The notes: generated from the sequence alone by a model not told the origin. A stretch of DNA of 64,000 nt from Uloborus plumipes (GCA_038373865.1 JAXGGA010003020.1:1-64000), one strand, 5' to 3'; positions 23,815 through 36,428 are shown, counted from the first letter of the stretch. Program-made: numbers and translations.

Positions 23815-26136
23815 GATATATATATTTTTCAGTATACCGGCCATCAGTCATTCTACTGAAGAGGCCACGCGTTCCAACCTCATTTTCTGCACGGGTTCAT
23901 AAAAACTATGAACTGGAATATCTCTTCAAGTTTTAACTGCATATCTTTCATTTTTTTGTGTTGGAATTATTTTTCATCATCGATATTTTTCCTGAACATA
24001 AATTAGGGTGACCTAATGTTCCAATAAAAAATTGCATTTCGCATTATTTGACTTTTTTGTTGCTTCAAACTTTCAACATTTTAACTATTTTGAAATTGGA
24101 ATTATGCTTCTAGGACTAACGATTGCGAAAATTACTGCCTCGTAGGTTAAAACGAAACATCATGTGTAATGTTCAAATTTCTTTAATGTTAAAAATACGA
24201 TAAAATATTTAGCTTCGTCTCATATTTTCGAAAAAGACCTGTAGGCCATGTGCTTAACGATGTATCTAACAGCTTTCCAGAACTCCAGATCACTAATTCC
24301 GAAAAGCATTCCACGTTCCTATAAAGACGTGAAGGGCTCTTAACTGTACCATAAATATTTAATGTTGAATCATATATTTTGCCGTAATTATGGCGTGCTT
24401 GGCTCATAACACTCTGGAGGTGTTTCAAGGTTGGTGTTAAGATGACCGTAATGCTTTTGTGAGGAAAATACTTCATCTGTGCAGAATCACTTAATTTCGA
24501 TAACTAAGTGTTTTTGTTTCATTCGCAGTAGGATATACAATACCTGCTAAGCTCTCTCACGTACCTAGTTGAAGGATTTTATAAGAAACAACTTTAATCG
24601 TTTAAGAATAAACTGGTTCTTAAGACAAAATCTTCAGCTTCAGGTGTAGTTTCAACACTCGTTTTGTATAAAGCTTAGTGTATGACTTTATTTGGAGTAA
24701 GAGAATGATTTCTTCAATTTGCATGTAACAAGTCTTAGTGTGATTATATTTTATTGTATCAGTGGATAATAAAATAAACCTAAGAGGTTAGTTAGTATAT
24801 TTGTTCATTTTTTAAGATGTTATGTTTTAGTTTATAATTCGTTTTTTGTGATAATTAGTTTTATAGAAAAAGTACAGTTTTAATTCAACATTTTGAAAAC
24901 ATTTTACTTGCCATTAAAATAGTTTAAAAATCAAACAAACTTTCAAATAACTGGTTTTATACATAATTTTGAGTTTTAATGAGATTACATGTGTTAATTT
25001 TATTATCACTCATATACTTTATTATTAGGCTATATGAATAAAAGTTCTCAGGGAAAAAGAGTTCTCATATTTAGCAAGTGTGCTTTAGTATGTCTTTTTA
25101 GTTAACGTATAAAAGTTGAAATTAATTTCTATACACTAACACTGTGCGTTTAGAAAATAATTGCTGGCACAAAATCTCTCTCTTTCTCTTTCGTACTCTG
25201 TTGTGAAAATTTGGAATTTATCTCTTTAAAGTTTTCTACACTATTTTTTAAATATTAGTCTCCTCAAAATATGTAGATATGCTTTTGTTTTGTGAATATT
25301 ATTTGTACCAGATGAAAATGCTTCTATATCACTTTTAAATTTCTTAAGATTGAAGAGTTCAAACGTTTTGTTTGATTTTATCCGTTATGGACAATGAATG
25401 AACAAGGAAGTTGAATGATAGAAATGAATATTTATTCCGCAATTCATTAAAGTAATTTTCTGCCCTTATTTTCCAAATTTTAAAAGTAATTATTTCACTA
25501 CTTTCTAATCAATCATTTTAATTGTGTCGTATAAACTAAACATGAAGTATGCTAAGCAGATGTGTCGACGATGTTTTTAAATGACTGTAGACACATTGGC
25601 ATTCTCTGACGTGTCCCATAATATTTAATAACGTGTCTTCGTTAATCCCACATTAATTATAATGCGATGTAGTTTAGAGATAATTAAAGGTTGGCTTTAA
25701 TCTAAGAGCAGAGCTTTTGCAAAAGCAATGCACAGCATCAGATTAAGCTCTTAGCTGCTGCTTTGAAATTATTTAGTTCTACCAGAAGCTTAGGGATGCA
25801 GTACGCAATCATTGTTATTTCGGATATTTTCTGAGAAATCATAAAGTATTTACTAATTTTTTAAAATGTTCAAGAAATGTACAATCAATACAGTTTGCAG
25901 GTTTTTCCTTTTTAGATTTTTGTACACTTTGGACGTGTAATCTCCTAGTTATTCAGAAGGGAGGAGAGGGAGACTGGTGGTTAGGACATTGAACTTATGG
26001 AAAATTATTTCATATGGAAAATTTGACAGCAATAGTAAAAAGAATTTAATTGGGGCATTTCCATTTCCTTTTATCCGGAAAAAGTGCCCCACCTTGTGGG
26101 ATAATGCTTTTCTTTTCAGTAATTAAAAACCCGTTG
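23815..26136. other. Anonymous A+T-rich DNA
   Basis: No gene is supported. A 95-codon minus-strand frame at 24189-24476 has a less biased composition than other frames here but matches no family I know. It has no splice or start evidence. A T/C-rich tract lies at about 25172-25200. Confidence 0.55.
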
Positions 26137-26190
26137 CAAATGTAGGGTTTGTAAGAAAAGCAGTCGAAAACTTTGTACAATTAATAAAGT

Positions 26191-26487
26191 CAAAAATACA
26201 AAACAACGTGTTCAAAAGTACAAATAAAATATTAAAATAGAGTTTGAAAACTCTAGCAAATAGCTATTTCGGGGCTATTACAAATGAAGCCCCATCATCA
26301 GTGGGAAAAGAGGGTGATTCAACTGACCACAGTCAGTATACTTGACTGTGGTCAGTTGAACCATCCTCTTTCCGCACTGATGATGGGACTTCATTTGTAA
26401 TAGCCCCGAAATAGCTATTTGCTAGAGTTTCAAACTCTTTTTTAATATTTTATTTGTACTTTTGAACACGTTGTCTTGTATTTTTAA
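26191..26487. repeat. Large palindrome (145-bp arms, 7-bp centre)
   Basis: Arms 26191-26335 and 26343-26487 are complementary with only a handful of differences (for example AAGCCCCATCATCAG against AAGTCCCATCATCAG), around the centre GTATACT. The unit sits between two copies of CAAATGTAGGGTTTGT (26137-26152 and 26491-26506), a possible 16-bp target duplication. There is no ORF. It could be a foldback MITE or an inverted dimer of a short element. Confidence 0.8.
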
Positions 26488-26549
26488 CTTCAAATGTAGG
26501 GTTTGTCCAAAAAGTAATGATTCTATCATACAGCTCTGCAGCTTCAAGT

Positions 26550-26718
26550 ACACTGTAAAAAGTAGATGTTGTTTTTACAGTATATTACAGCTAATTTTAC
26601 AATAGTTTTACAATAACAAACTGTAAAGTCACTTAATTTTACAGTACTAGACTGTAAACTTGCTAGTTTACATTAGTAAACTGTGAAATTGCTAGTTTCA
26701 GTTTATTTCTGTGCATTT
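26550..26718. mobile_element. MITE-like family M1, copy 3 (right-truncated)
   Basis: It begins ACACTGTAAAAAGTAGATG and runs through TTTTTACAGTATATTACAGC and the internal inverted units. It stops at about CAGTTTATTTCTGTGCATTT, so the right third present in other copies is missing. Confidence 0.7.
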
Positions 26719-27469
26719 CGTGCCATCACAAATTAAGCCTCCTAGGCTTTTACTGTGCTCCCATCGTGTACCAAGCACGTTTTACGATATAAATCTGGCT
26801 ATTGTCTAAAACTGCATTCAAGTTATGTGAAGTTTTTTTTACAATACCTTTGTGCTATTGATGTAGAGAAAATTACAACGTTCAGGAGGCACAAATAAGC
26901 AGGGATACTGCAGACACATGGTTCGGCGTTACAAGGAACACCTATTTCAATGCGAAAAATTGGGAGTTTATGGATACACAGACATCTGACAAAAGCATCT
27001 CTGCATTCAAGTTATTTCGAGTTCTTTTGTCACTGTTGACAACGTCAGCTTAGGGTCTCTCCCTGCGCCTTCACAAAGTACCGGCGGAAGCGATAGGAGA
27101 TCGCCAGTCGCTGTTAAAAATCTACGGCGACAATGCTTAAGCCAAGAGCACCTTCGTTGTAGATTTCTTCCTCACATGGATATGGGTTGAAGCCTTGCCA
27201 CTTCTACCGCAGTCTGTTTCAAACAAAATTTATACTCATCCCAAAGCCTGAAATGTGTCCGTTTCGATAATAGTCTCGCCGTCCAATGGAAGAGAAAAAA
27301 AAAAAGAAAAGAAACAATAAAACAAATCCCTCTCTGTGGACCTCTTCAGAACGGAAATTTCGTTAACAGTGCCGTAAAGATGCCCATGGAAACTATTATA
27401 ATTAGATAAATGGCATGTATCCAACCGGATTAATGTACCCTTTTTACTACAATGCAAATCAGCTTAAGC
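26719..27469. other. Anonymous region containing repeat R2 copy 2
   Basis: R2 similarity runs from about 26889 to 26960 (AGCAGGGATACTGCAGACAC and GGCGTTACAAGGAAC). Beyond it the sequence is moderately G+C-rich to about 27210, without a recognisable frame. No promoter boxes or inverted ends are seen, so the class of R2 is unknown. Confidence 0.5.
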
Positions 27470-27817
27470 GGTTGTTTGTACAGCATAATACTGTAGCAGA
27501 GGTTCCAGTTCAAGTTCAAAAGCACAGCAATAAAACTAGCTATTTTACAGTTTATCAGTGTAAAAATAGCAATTTTATAGTTTATTACTGTAAAATTAGC
27601 AATATTACCATAAACTTAGTTGCATTGTACTGTAAAAAAACAGTATAATACTGGCAGCAGAGGTTGCAGTCTAAAACTAACAATTTTGCAATTTATTACT
27701 GTAAACTTGCAATTTTACAACCTACTACTATAAAATTAGCATTTTTAGTTTATTACTGTAAAATTACTGTACAATTAGCTGTATTATACTGTAAGAACTA
27801 CATTTTTACAGTGCAGA
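27470..27817. mobile_element. MITE-like family M1, copy 4
   Basis: The left end is degraded (TTGTTTGTACAGCATAATAC) and the right end is TTTTTACAGTGC. The interior has repeated CAGTTTATTACTGTAAAATT-type units and two AGCAGAGGTT(C/G)CAGT words, so it may be a join of two copies. A 77-codon and a 67-codon frame running through it are composed of repeat-derived residues and are not genes. Confidence 0.7.
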
Positions 27818-27979
27818 TCCAGTGTCATTGCTTTACGTACAACACCTCAAACAATCGTTTTCAATGAACAAGTATAATTTTTTCCATTTAGCTCTACACC
27901 AAATTATACTGAGGCAGCGAAGGATAAAACTTGGAGTACATTATTGCACTCTCTTCTCTCTATGAGCAATCCTTGCGTA

Positions 27980-28193
27980 ATTTTTACTGCTAAGTTTAGA
28001 ATTTCAGCTGGACATGACTTTCTACTAGCTCACCTATGCTGCATTGGAGTAGCCTGTTCTCCCGACTGTGTCCTGTGTTATAGGCACTTTTATGAATTTT
28101 ATCCGCTTGACCAGGTGCCCTACGCTCTCTTTCTTAGACTACTCTCGGGACAACTCTGATAATAAGGCTAGTTTTTATTGGACAGCTACTCAG
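27980..28193 (+). pseudogene. Non-LTR retrotransposon reverse transcriptase, C-terminal relic
   Basis: One frame reads FRISAGHDFLLAHLCCIG and then SPDCVLC (27995-28078). Arthropod non-LTR retrotransposons end their RT/RNase H proteins with a pattern like FR-GHD-L-HL-IG-SP-C-LC followed by MD-HL--CP-L and YW-A. That second half appears in the next frame as MNFIRLTRCPTLSF (from 28092) and FYWTA (near 28176). A frameshift around 28080 therefore breaks it. No upstream RT motifs (for example YADD) are seen, so this is a 5'-truncated dead copy, as is usual for LINEs. Confidence 0.5.
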
Positions 28194-28199
28194 GTAGCA

Positions 28200-28746
28200 C
28201 AAATAACCTTTAAACTTTTTATAAACGTTTTTAAGCGGTTGTTACAACGTTAATAACCATTTTAAGACCTTTAAAAAACGAAGTGTGTTACTTATGTAGA
28301 TGGCTCATGGTTGATGCAGCCTATGCCTCAATATAAGAGAAAAGAAATAGCTTTATACTTTTAATTTTATTAATAAAGTTTCGGAATGCTCTGTTCTATA
28401 GGTTTTTGTTATGAAAAAAAATGTTGCCTAGATGATATGATAAAACGAAAATCAGCTTAAATGAACCCGTTAGCGTTCAAATTATTTCTTACTAAAAATT
28501 TTTGAAAAAAAAAAAAACTGTTTTAATTACATTCTATAATTCATAAATATAGTAACGATATAAAGTTTTATTCCCTTACAATATTTTGTAGTTGAAATAA
28601 GAAATGATCTATAAACATATAGTTAGGCCTCTCTGGTAGTTTAAAAATAGGTAACTTTTCTCTAATCTTATCATTGAAGGTACCAAGTTTGTGATTAAGA
28701 ATGAAGCTTTTTGTAAAATAAAAACCAAATAAAGAAAAATATTATG
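28200..28746. other. Anonymous A+T-rich DNA
   Basis: This may include the 3' UTR of the retrotransposon relic just upstream. I see no poly-A tail with target duplication that would prove it. No other feature. Confidence 0.5.
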
Positions 28747-29395
28747 TAGGGTCATTCCATAGAAATGTCAACCTCAACCGAAGAAAAAAAAATACCGAAG
28801 TGAAAAAAGTATCAAAAAATAAATAAATAAATAAATAAAAATTGTACAACATAAGAAGTTAAAAAAATTGAAAAAGTATTGTAATTATTGAGATTTGCCA
28901 TAATAAATAGTTTATAATGTGTCTACTGCTTGTTATTCCATGGTTACATTAGTCACACTCTATCTTGAGTAAAAGTGACACTTAAGACTAAAAAAACTTA
29001 AGATTTTATAAATGTGTTTTGTTTTTAAAAGCCAACTTTACACATTTTTCAAATATATCATTCAGTTTTTAACACTTGCTTGACTTTAAGAAATGTTTGC
29101 CTCACAACATTATTGCCTCACAACACATTTGCCTCACAACACATTTGCTTCACAACAGCATTAATTTTAAGGGTTGCAAAAATGTTACGTTAGTCACGCT
29201 GCTATTTTGGTTGAAAAAATATCTACTATCAGTAATTTTGTTTTAAATTCTTAGCAGAAATGATACATAGACATCATGTACATTGTAAATCCACCAGCAT
29301 AACTGAAAAATATTTTTTATCCTTTAAGTTACAAGTAAAAACAGTTACAAAATCAGCTCTGAATGTTACGTTAGTCACTATGGAATGACCCTGTA
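28747..29395. mobile_element. Word-repeat DNA element E3 (TTACGTTAGTCAC family)
   Basis: The left end TAGGGTCATTCCATAG and the complement of the right end, TACAGGGTCATTCCATAG, form inverted termini. The word GTTACGTTAGTCAC occurs at about 29180 and 29364, with a one-base variant (GGTTACATTAGTCAC) near 28942. The right-hand copy abuts the TIR. A run of 16-18 bp direct repeats (TTGCCTCACAACACAT) lies at 29099-29158. An (AAAT)n stretch lies near 28818. There is no ORF. Confidence 0.7.
29099..29158 (+). repeat. Short tandem repeat inside E3
   Basis: About four units of TTGCCTCACAACACAT with small changes, including one unit reading TTGCTTCACAACAGCA. The units lie in the middle of E3 between its word copies. 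Confidence 0.8.
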
Positions 29396-29723
29396 CCTTA
29401 AAAAAAAGTCCACTGTACCTAGAATTGAAAACTGCACTATAAATCTGCAACATGACAAACATTAGACGCTACATGCTGGACTGATCGCAAAAGAATGGTT
29501 GAAAAGTTTTTTAGGGGTGCAGTCACAAGTGTAAGGAAATCAGGCAATAAGAATAAGAAATGATAAAAAGGTATTGTTTTCAGTGAGGGGTCTGAAAAGA
29601 GTTGATCTATAAATGGATTACTGGGAGATTCCGAGTTAAGACAATGTTAACCATTTTACTTGTGATCTCAGAAACAAATATTTAAAATCTGTTAGTAGCA
29701 TGTAAAAAGAACCATGCCATTAA

Positions 29724-29943
29724 CCCATTCTTGCCTGACATTTTTTTCCAAAGATATTTTGTATACTGGTGACGCGGCTACAGAACACACTTTACAATGG
29801 TTATTTGCTGCAATCTGTTAATAATGAATTGAAACAATACCAAAGTAATAATTGAACACTATTATTTGATTGAAATGTTCATTTTTGGTCAATTCAGACA
29901 CTTTTTGGACCGCCCCTAAAATGGGACGCTAAGCGTTAATGGG
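29724..29943. mobile_element. piggyBac-like MITE, internally deleted copy
   Basis: TTAA flanks both ends (29720-29723, 29944-29947). The left end CCCATTCTTGCCTGACATTT runs to GTATACTGG and then jumps straight into GCTACAGAACACACTTTACA, which in the longer copy (18909-19423) lies about 285 bp further on. It then continues to the right end GCGTTAATGGG. The deletion within shared flanks shows how short derivatives arise from the longer family member. Confidence 0.8.
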
Positions 29944-29947
29944 TTAA

Positions 29948-31086
29948 ATCAATTGTTGTTATGCCCTCTGTTTTTTCACATTGGGAACAAATCATATCGA
30001 TACGAAAAAAAAAAGAATGAAAAAGAAAAAATAAATTGGACTAAAAACGTCCGTAAATATTTTGGCACAAAATCCAAACAATCGTTTGCTCTTATGCGTC
30101 AATATTAATGGAAAAGTCGCTGCCACTTTTAGTTTGAATTTTATACTTTCCCTTACAATATATCATATTTCACGAAGGAAAAGTATTCCAAAGATAAAGG
30201 AATTCAATTTAAATCTCAAAACGTATTAAACCTGAACTGTTATTGAACCATTGCTTTTCCTCAAACATCATCTTGAAAAGCCTTTCAACGTTTTCTTTCA
30301 AATTTCAACAGCGTTACAGTAATAAATGTCAAATAAAATGGCTCAAAATGAAATGCTTTGAAAAATGAAGTAGATTTTTCTGACGTGCAAAAGGTTTCTA
30401 AATGCGTTGAAAGAATTTAAAATGAATTTATTTATTTACTTTAGACATTACGTTTCAATTCATTTATAAGCATTACTGTTTGGGTATTTTTCCAAACTGG
30501 GGTATTTCGAGCTAAATATAGTAACGTGCATCTAAGTATTTATAATACACGTGTATCGATTGTTAAAAAAAAGCTTCAAAAGAGTGTTAAAGAACATAGT
30601 TAAACTATCACTCATACAACTGGATATTGCTCTAAAGAGTTCCAAAGAAGAAATTTAATAAACACCGCCAACAACAGGGAAATGTAGTGTGAAGTAACAT
30701 GGTAAAATAAATTATATGTATGTATTTTTTTTTTTTTTTCAGAATGAGAAATTGGAAATTGAATTCGAAAATTACAATTTCTAAAGATAGAGCAATGTAT
30801 TTTTAGTTTAACTTGTTCTGTAATGTTATTTTAAATTTTAGGTAAAACATTTGTCTTCAAACGAAAGCAGAAATTATTATTTTTGAACCATGATTCACAG
30901 TTTATAAGATAATAACTCATAGGATATTTTTCTAAAAAAATATTTCTTATTTGCTTGTTTGAAACATTTATCTTTGAGAAAAGTGAATACATGATAAAGT
31001 TTATTAATAAATGAGATAGTGAATGAATGAGTATACGTTGTTTCCGTAACAAGGCTGTATTCATCTTATGAGTTGTTGACTTTTTC
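29948..31086. other. Anonymous A+T-rich DNA
   Basis: Homopolymer runs (A near 30007, T near 30726-30739) and no gene. The 85-codon minus-strand frame at 30831-31088 has no family motif and abuts element E6. Confidence 0.55.
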
Positions 31087-31089
31087 ATA

Positions 31090-31684
31090 TGAGCATTTCA
31101 CGGTATTTGTGACATAATGGTGTCCGTAACAAGACTTTGTAAAAGTTTAAATTTTTTATATATATTGAAAAAGCACATTCTAAAGTATATGAATATCATA
31201 TTGTTTTCAGAGTTCACTTTATCTTATGTTTTCATTTGCACTCAGAACATTGAAAATGCAATTTTCACTGTTACGGACTCTACATTGAATTCTTCTTTAA
31301 AAACTAAACTTTTATTCCAATTATTGTTACGGACTCTATTGTTATCATTTTCACAATCTATAATTTTTAAGGAACGCACTTTTTGATTAAAATTGTTAGC
31401 TATATTAGAGGTGAGCCTTTACTTTATCTGTCTCAAGTACCAGTTTTGGATTAAAAATCGGTTTAAGCAGATTTAAAGAAAAATTCAATGTAGAGTTCGT
31501 AACAGTGAAAATTGCATTTTCAATGTTCCGAGTACAATTACAAATATAATATAAAGTGAACTATGAAAACAATATGATATTCATAAACTTTAGAATGTAC
31601 TTTTTCAATATATATAAAAATTTTAAAGTTTTAAAAAGTTTCGTTATGGACACCTCTATGTCACAAATACCGTGAAATGCCTCA
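31090..31684. mobile_element. Foldback-type DNA element E6 (GTTACGGAC word)
   Basis: Long inverted arms run from about 31090-31300 and 31475-31684, starting TGAG(G)CATTTCACGGTATT on each side. TA flanks both ends (31088-31089, 31685-31686). The arms remain alignable for about 200 bp, for example AATATCATATTGTTTTCA against its complement. The word GTTACGGACTCTA occurs in the left arm, again just past it at about 31326, and inverted as GTCCGTAAC near 31126. The right arm has variants. It shares the TA-TGAG start with E5. An 89-codon frame in the left half is a by-product. Confidence 0.75.
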
Positions 31685-31686
31685 TA

Positions 31687-33350
31687 TACGAGCGCATTTA
31701 CTAACTACTAAGATTCACAGGAAACCAAAGAGGTATTTTATTTTAATTTGTATAAAAATATTTTTTTTTTAAACTAAGCCAGAGTGTTAACTGTTTTGTC
31801 GCCGGTTAATTTCAAGAAACAGTAACATTCTAGAAATCTTAAGGCATATGCTTAGGAGCTTTTAAAGATGCACTTACGACGAGCGAATTAATTTTGCTGA
31901 AATCCTTAAGCTTATAATATTTTAGACTGTACTTAAACTGAAGTGCATTATTTGCTCACCGTTGGGGAGGAAAAAGTATAGGAGAAAAGATAATTAATGT
32001 AGAAGAGAAAACCCATTTACTTCCCTCTTAAGAATCAAATTTCACACACATATTTTAAGACTAGAGTACACAACGTAGTACTGGATCTCTCTAGCAAGCT
32101 TTAATCTACTTTCTTCATAAGAGCATCATGCGTGGCTTAATGTCAAGCCCCATACTTCCTTCTGGCCATTACGACAGCAGAGAGCCACCTAACTACGAGG
32201 GAATCTACGCTTCTGTATTAAATATTAAGGTCTAGTTAAGAGCCTTCTCAATGTGTTTATTGTGGGGAGGAAAGCTTTCTCGGCTTGATAAAGTTTAGAA
32301 CTCTCCTGTTGGCGAGTTTATGGCAAACTCATTAAATAGACGACTCTAGTGCATTCGGGAATCCATTCCTAATGATGAGAGTATGTTTATAAATAATTAT
32401 TAGGCTCTCAGCACGGTGGATAACAGTTTAATATTTTTGAAAACAGTGCTGAAAAATAGCAGACTATAGATTTTTTATTATATTCTCACCCAAGAAAATA
32501 GTAAATAAATTAATTAATAAAATTATTTTATTGTCCAGCCTTTTATTTTGTCATGTAATACTTAGCCTTGATGATTATGAGTTCTAGAATGGTTTCTTTT
32601 AATTGGATGTAGAATAAAAAAATTTTGACTGTGTTTCGTTTTTAAATTTAAGAAGAATCCTTTCATTTTTCGACTGCAATAACATAATACTTTATGCAGA
32701 ATAAATATTAATCTAATTCTAAGAATTGTAAAAAATTGGGCATACGAAAACGTTGTACCATGAAATAAGAAATAATGACACACCGTGTCATAAAATACAA
32801 ATAGAAACATTTAAAATGAGTTAAAAGACTCAGTTTTTTAACTCATTTTCAAGCATTTGTACTTGTTTTGCACACGTTTTACTAATTCTTTTTAGTTGAA
32901 ATAGTTATGATTAAATTCTTAAAATTTTCAAATTGACGACTGAAGCAACACTACTGCACCAATTTTTGACTGAAAACGAGGACTAGCCAAATCATTTTGG
33001 TAGATGCAGGCAACTTTCGGTGACGATTTTTAAGCACATTTCTCGTAATTAATTCAGGATATTTTGGCTAAAGTCTAGACATCTGTGTCTCAGCATATTC
33101 CTTACTCTCTAGACATGGCTTCTTGTGGCTCCTGTCTGTTCTCCATACTTAATAAGGGATTGAAATCGTGAGATTTCAGACAAGAAATGCCATTATAGCT
33201 GCAGCAATAGCCAAGTTCAATTCCATTCTGAAACTGTATTTCGGGGATATATGAGTCATTTAGAATCAAAACTAGTTTAGTCAATTTTAGTCAAGAAGAG
33301 AGAAAAAAAAAACAACTTTAAAAGCTCCTTTACTAATGGCTTAAAGAATA
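31687..33350. other. Anonymous A+T-rich DNA
   Basis: No gene is supported. A moderately G+C-richer patch at 32085-32240 has no frame worth calling. No repeat structure was recognised. Confidence 0.55.
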
Positions 33351-34212
33351 TAAACTCATGTTTGTGAAAATTGCAACACCATTAAGGATTTGCGCGATTG
33401 GGCTGAAATTTTCAGCAAATGCAAAGTAGGGTATAATATGCAAATGATTAGAATTTTAGACTCGTAGAGCATGCGTTCGCTGAGTAGCGCCCTCTGTGCG
33501 CCGGATTTATCCGAATAAAAAGACGGCTGCAGCAAGGCGTGTATGGTTGTAGGTGGTTATCTGCTTGTGATAAACGTTAGCTCTGACGTTGCTTATGCCT
33601 CTTCGACGAAAAAGAGCGAGGTTTCAACAACTTACGGATTTTGAACGGGAGAGGATCATCGGCTTCCGTGAAGCTGGATTCTCTTATCGAGAAGTAGCCG
33701 CTCGTGTGCAACGTAACAGCAGCACAGTGGTGCGTATTTGGAAGCAACGGTAGGATGAGTGTCGACAACTCGGAAATCCGGCAGTGGACCCCGAAATGTG
33801 ACGTCAGCGTGCGATGATAGACACCTGATGGTGCAGCGGACCGTACCGCTTCTTCTAGACAACTGGCAGCACAGTGGTCAACAGCTACAGGTGTTTCATT
33901 GTGTGCTTCATCAATTCGTAGACGTCTGCTGCAGCGTGGACTGCGCACAAGGACTTTTTTATATAGCATCCTCCTCACACTAAACCATCGCCGCCTGCGG
34001 CTATAATGGGCCAATCAGCATAAGGACTGGGGTACTGATTGGCAGTATAGTGTGTTTTCTAACGAATCCCGCTTTAATCTGTGGTGCTATGATGGCCGCA
34101 TCCGCGTCCGATGCTATGCCGGTGAATGCCACGCTTCAGAGTGCATTATCGAACGTCACAGTGGACGAACACCTTGAGTCATGGTCTGGGGTGCCATATC
34201 ATGGTATACGCC

Positions 34213-34735
34213 TAAAATGTCGCGGCCGAAATGTCGTGGGCCAAAATGTCGCGGCCAAAATGTCGCTGGGAAAAAATGTCGCGGGCCAAAATGTCGCGGG
34301 TCAAAATGTCGCCGGTCCAAAATGTCGCGGTCTAAAATGTCGCTGGTCAAAATGTCGCCGGTCCAAAATGTCGCCGGGCCAAAATGTCTCGGTCTAAAAT
34401 GTCGCTGGTCAAAATGTCGCCGGTCCAAAATGTCGCGGTCCAAAATGTCGCGAGCAAACATGTCGAAGGTCCAAAATGTCGTGGGCCAAAATGTCGCCGG
34501 TCAAAAATGTCGCGTGTCCAAAATGTCGCCGGTCAAAAATGTCGCGTGTCCAAAATGTCGCCGGTCAAAAATGTCGAGTGTCCAAAATGTCGCCGGTCAA
34601 AAATGTCGCGTGTTCAAAATGTCGTCGGTCAAAATTGTCGCGTGTCCAAAATGTCGCCGGTCAAAAATGTCGCGGGCAAAAATGTCGCCAGTTCAAATGT
34701 CGTCAGACAAAAATGTAGAAGATCCGACATTGATA
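34213..34735 (+). repeat. Left terminal tandem array of the Foldback-like element
   Basis: About thirty units of AAAATGTCGCCGGTCC-type 16-mers, with variants GCGGGCC, GCGTGTCC and GCTGGTCA. Pairs of units often alternate, giving a 32-bp higher-order period. The last units degenerate near 34700-34735 (AAAATGTAGAAGATCC). Open frames up to 213 codons run through the array only because the unit lacks stop codons. Confidence 0.92.
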
Positions 34736-36428
34736 GTACCAAAAATTAAATTATATGAAAAGGCTTTTTTACACCAAATTAGCAAAAGATTGCTAATTGC
34801 TGTTGATGAACGTGTGCGTTAATGATAGAATGGACTAAAATTTTTGAAAAATACTAAAAAAAAAATTACCCTTTCGGCTTGTAACCGTTTCGAGCGTTTT
34901 CCAAGAAACAAATAGTTATCAAACAAGCGTCCGTTATTTATTTACAATAGCTTATTTCACCGTGACTCGCTATCTACCAGCTTAAAAACGAATAGATTAG
35001 CAGCTCAAGTCAAGTTTAATTGATATCGAAAGGAAAATTTATGTGTTAAAAAAGAAGTTGAAGAAATGTGAAATGAATAAGACAGATATACAATGTTTGA
35101 CATTTGTTTTTGTTAAAATTTCTTACATGATCGAAAGCAAGTCTATATAATTTAAGTGATAGAGGTGTTTTTATTTTCTTCTTCATAAAATGTGTAAAAG
35201 AAAGTATTGGATCAGTGAAAAATTGTCAATTTGGAAGAATTTACACGTTCTGATGTGTGCTGAATTCAATTTTATCGTTTATTTTTTTGGAGCGACTCTA
35301 GCACAAAACTTACTGCGTAAATTGGAATGAAATTCGGTACATAAATATACCAACGAATATGTGGTTCAGTGCTGATTGGTTTTTGCCGCTAGTTCTTCCA
35401 AGTTTTCACATGCAAGAATGTAATGGAACGTTTTCAGCATAGCGTGATTACTATGTCTGAAGAAGGTTCAGACGAAATCAAATAAAAATTGGCCCATAAG
35501 AAGCCTTCAGAAGATACGCCACATCATCGAGGAAGCAGAGCAATTGAACTTTTTATTTTTCATTATTTGTGAGTGATGTATATCAAGAAGTAATGCAAGT
35601 ATTCAGACAAAATTTTGTTTGTAGAAGAATCTTAAAGGTAGAGATGCTTATTCATTTCTGGCGTTAATCAGCTCAGACATAGTACTGTACCTTCGTTACA
35701 ATCAGTATTTAAATGTGGAGTTGAATATAATACCATTTTTTCTCTTGAAATTTCACCTCCCCTTCCACCACTTAGTTGTTACAAAGAAAGCAATAATTAC
35801 ATGAACTAATTTGATTTCAAACGTCCCCAATAACTCTTAAAGAAAATGTTCTAGAAGAAAATTGCCGGCTACGCGGTGATTAAACGGTATTCCGTTTTTG
35901 CAAAAGGCAAAAAAAAAAAAAAAAAGCCTTTACAGCAAATTAATTTGTTTAATTTCTTAGTGTGAAAAAAAGAAATAATCCTAAATATACTTTAAAAAAA
36001 ACTAAAAAATAAGCTTTTAGAGTAAATCAAATTCAAAAGAAGATTTTGAAAACTGTTGAATATCCGCTAAGTTTACTTGCACTTATAATATGCATTTTGT
36101 GGACGATCGATGCCCTACTCAGAACTAATGGCAAATGCACTTATTATGCATCAACATGCAATATAGTTTAGCCTTTAGTAATAATAATGGTTTTTAACAT
36201 ATTACTTTTACGTTTGTAAAGAACGTGAATTTTATCTTTGACTCACAAGGGGACCTTACAGGTTATCACTCACCGATTTTGATGAGTTTTATATATTATG
36301 TAGAGGGACCCACCCTAAGTATTTTAGCAAAAATATATTCCTCAATGCGCCTTAGTTTTTGAGATATAACGATCCAAAGTTCAGCTCGAAGTTGTTACAG
36401 AGGTACGGTTGAGCAGTGGGCACAACAG

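Noticed and set aside
24189..24476. 95-codon minus-strand frame with fairly balanced residues
   Set aside because: It matches no family I know and has no splice-site or conservation evidence; kept only as a note in the anonymous region.
33577..34014. 145-codon minus-strand frame
   Set aside because: Antisense shadow of the Tc1 transposase pseudogene.
34213..34735. Array of short repeats that could suggest CRISPR
   Set aside because: Units are directly adjacent without unique spacers, the partner array is inverted, and the context is a eukaryotic transposon.
34181..34822. 213-codon open frame (and the 164-codon minus-strand frame at 37233-37727)
   Set aside because: Both are read-through of the stop-free 16-bp repeat; the same peptide cycle appears in the other frames.
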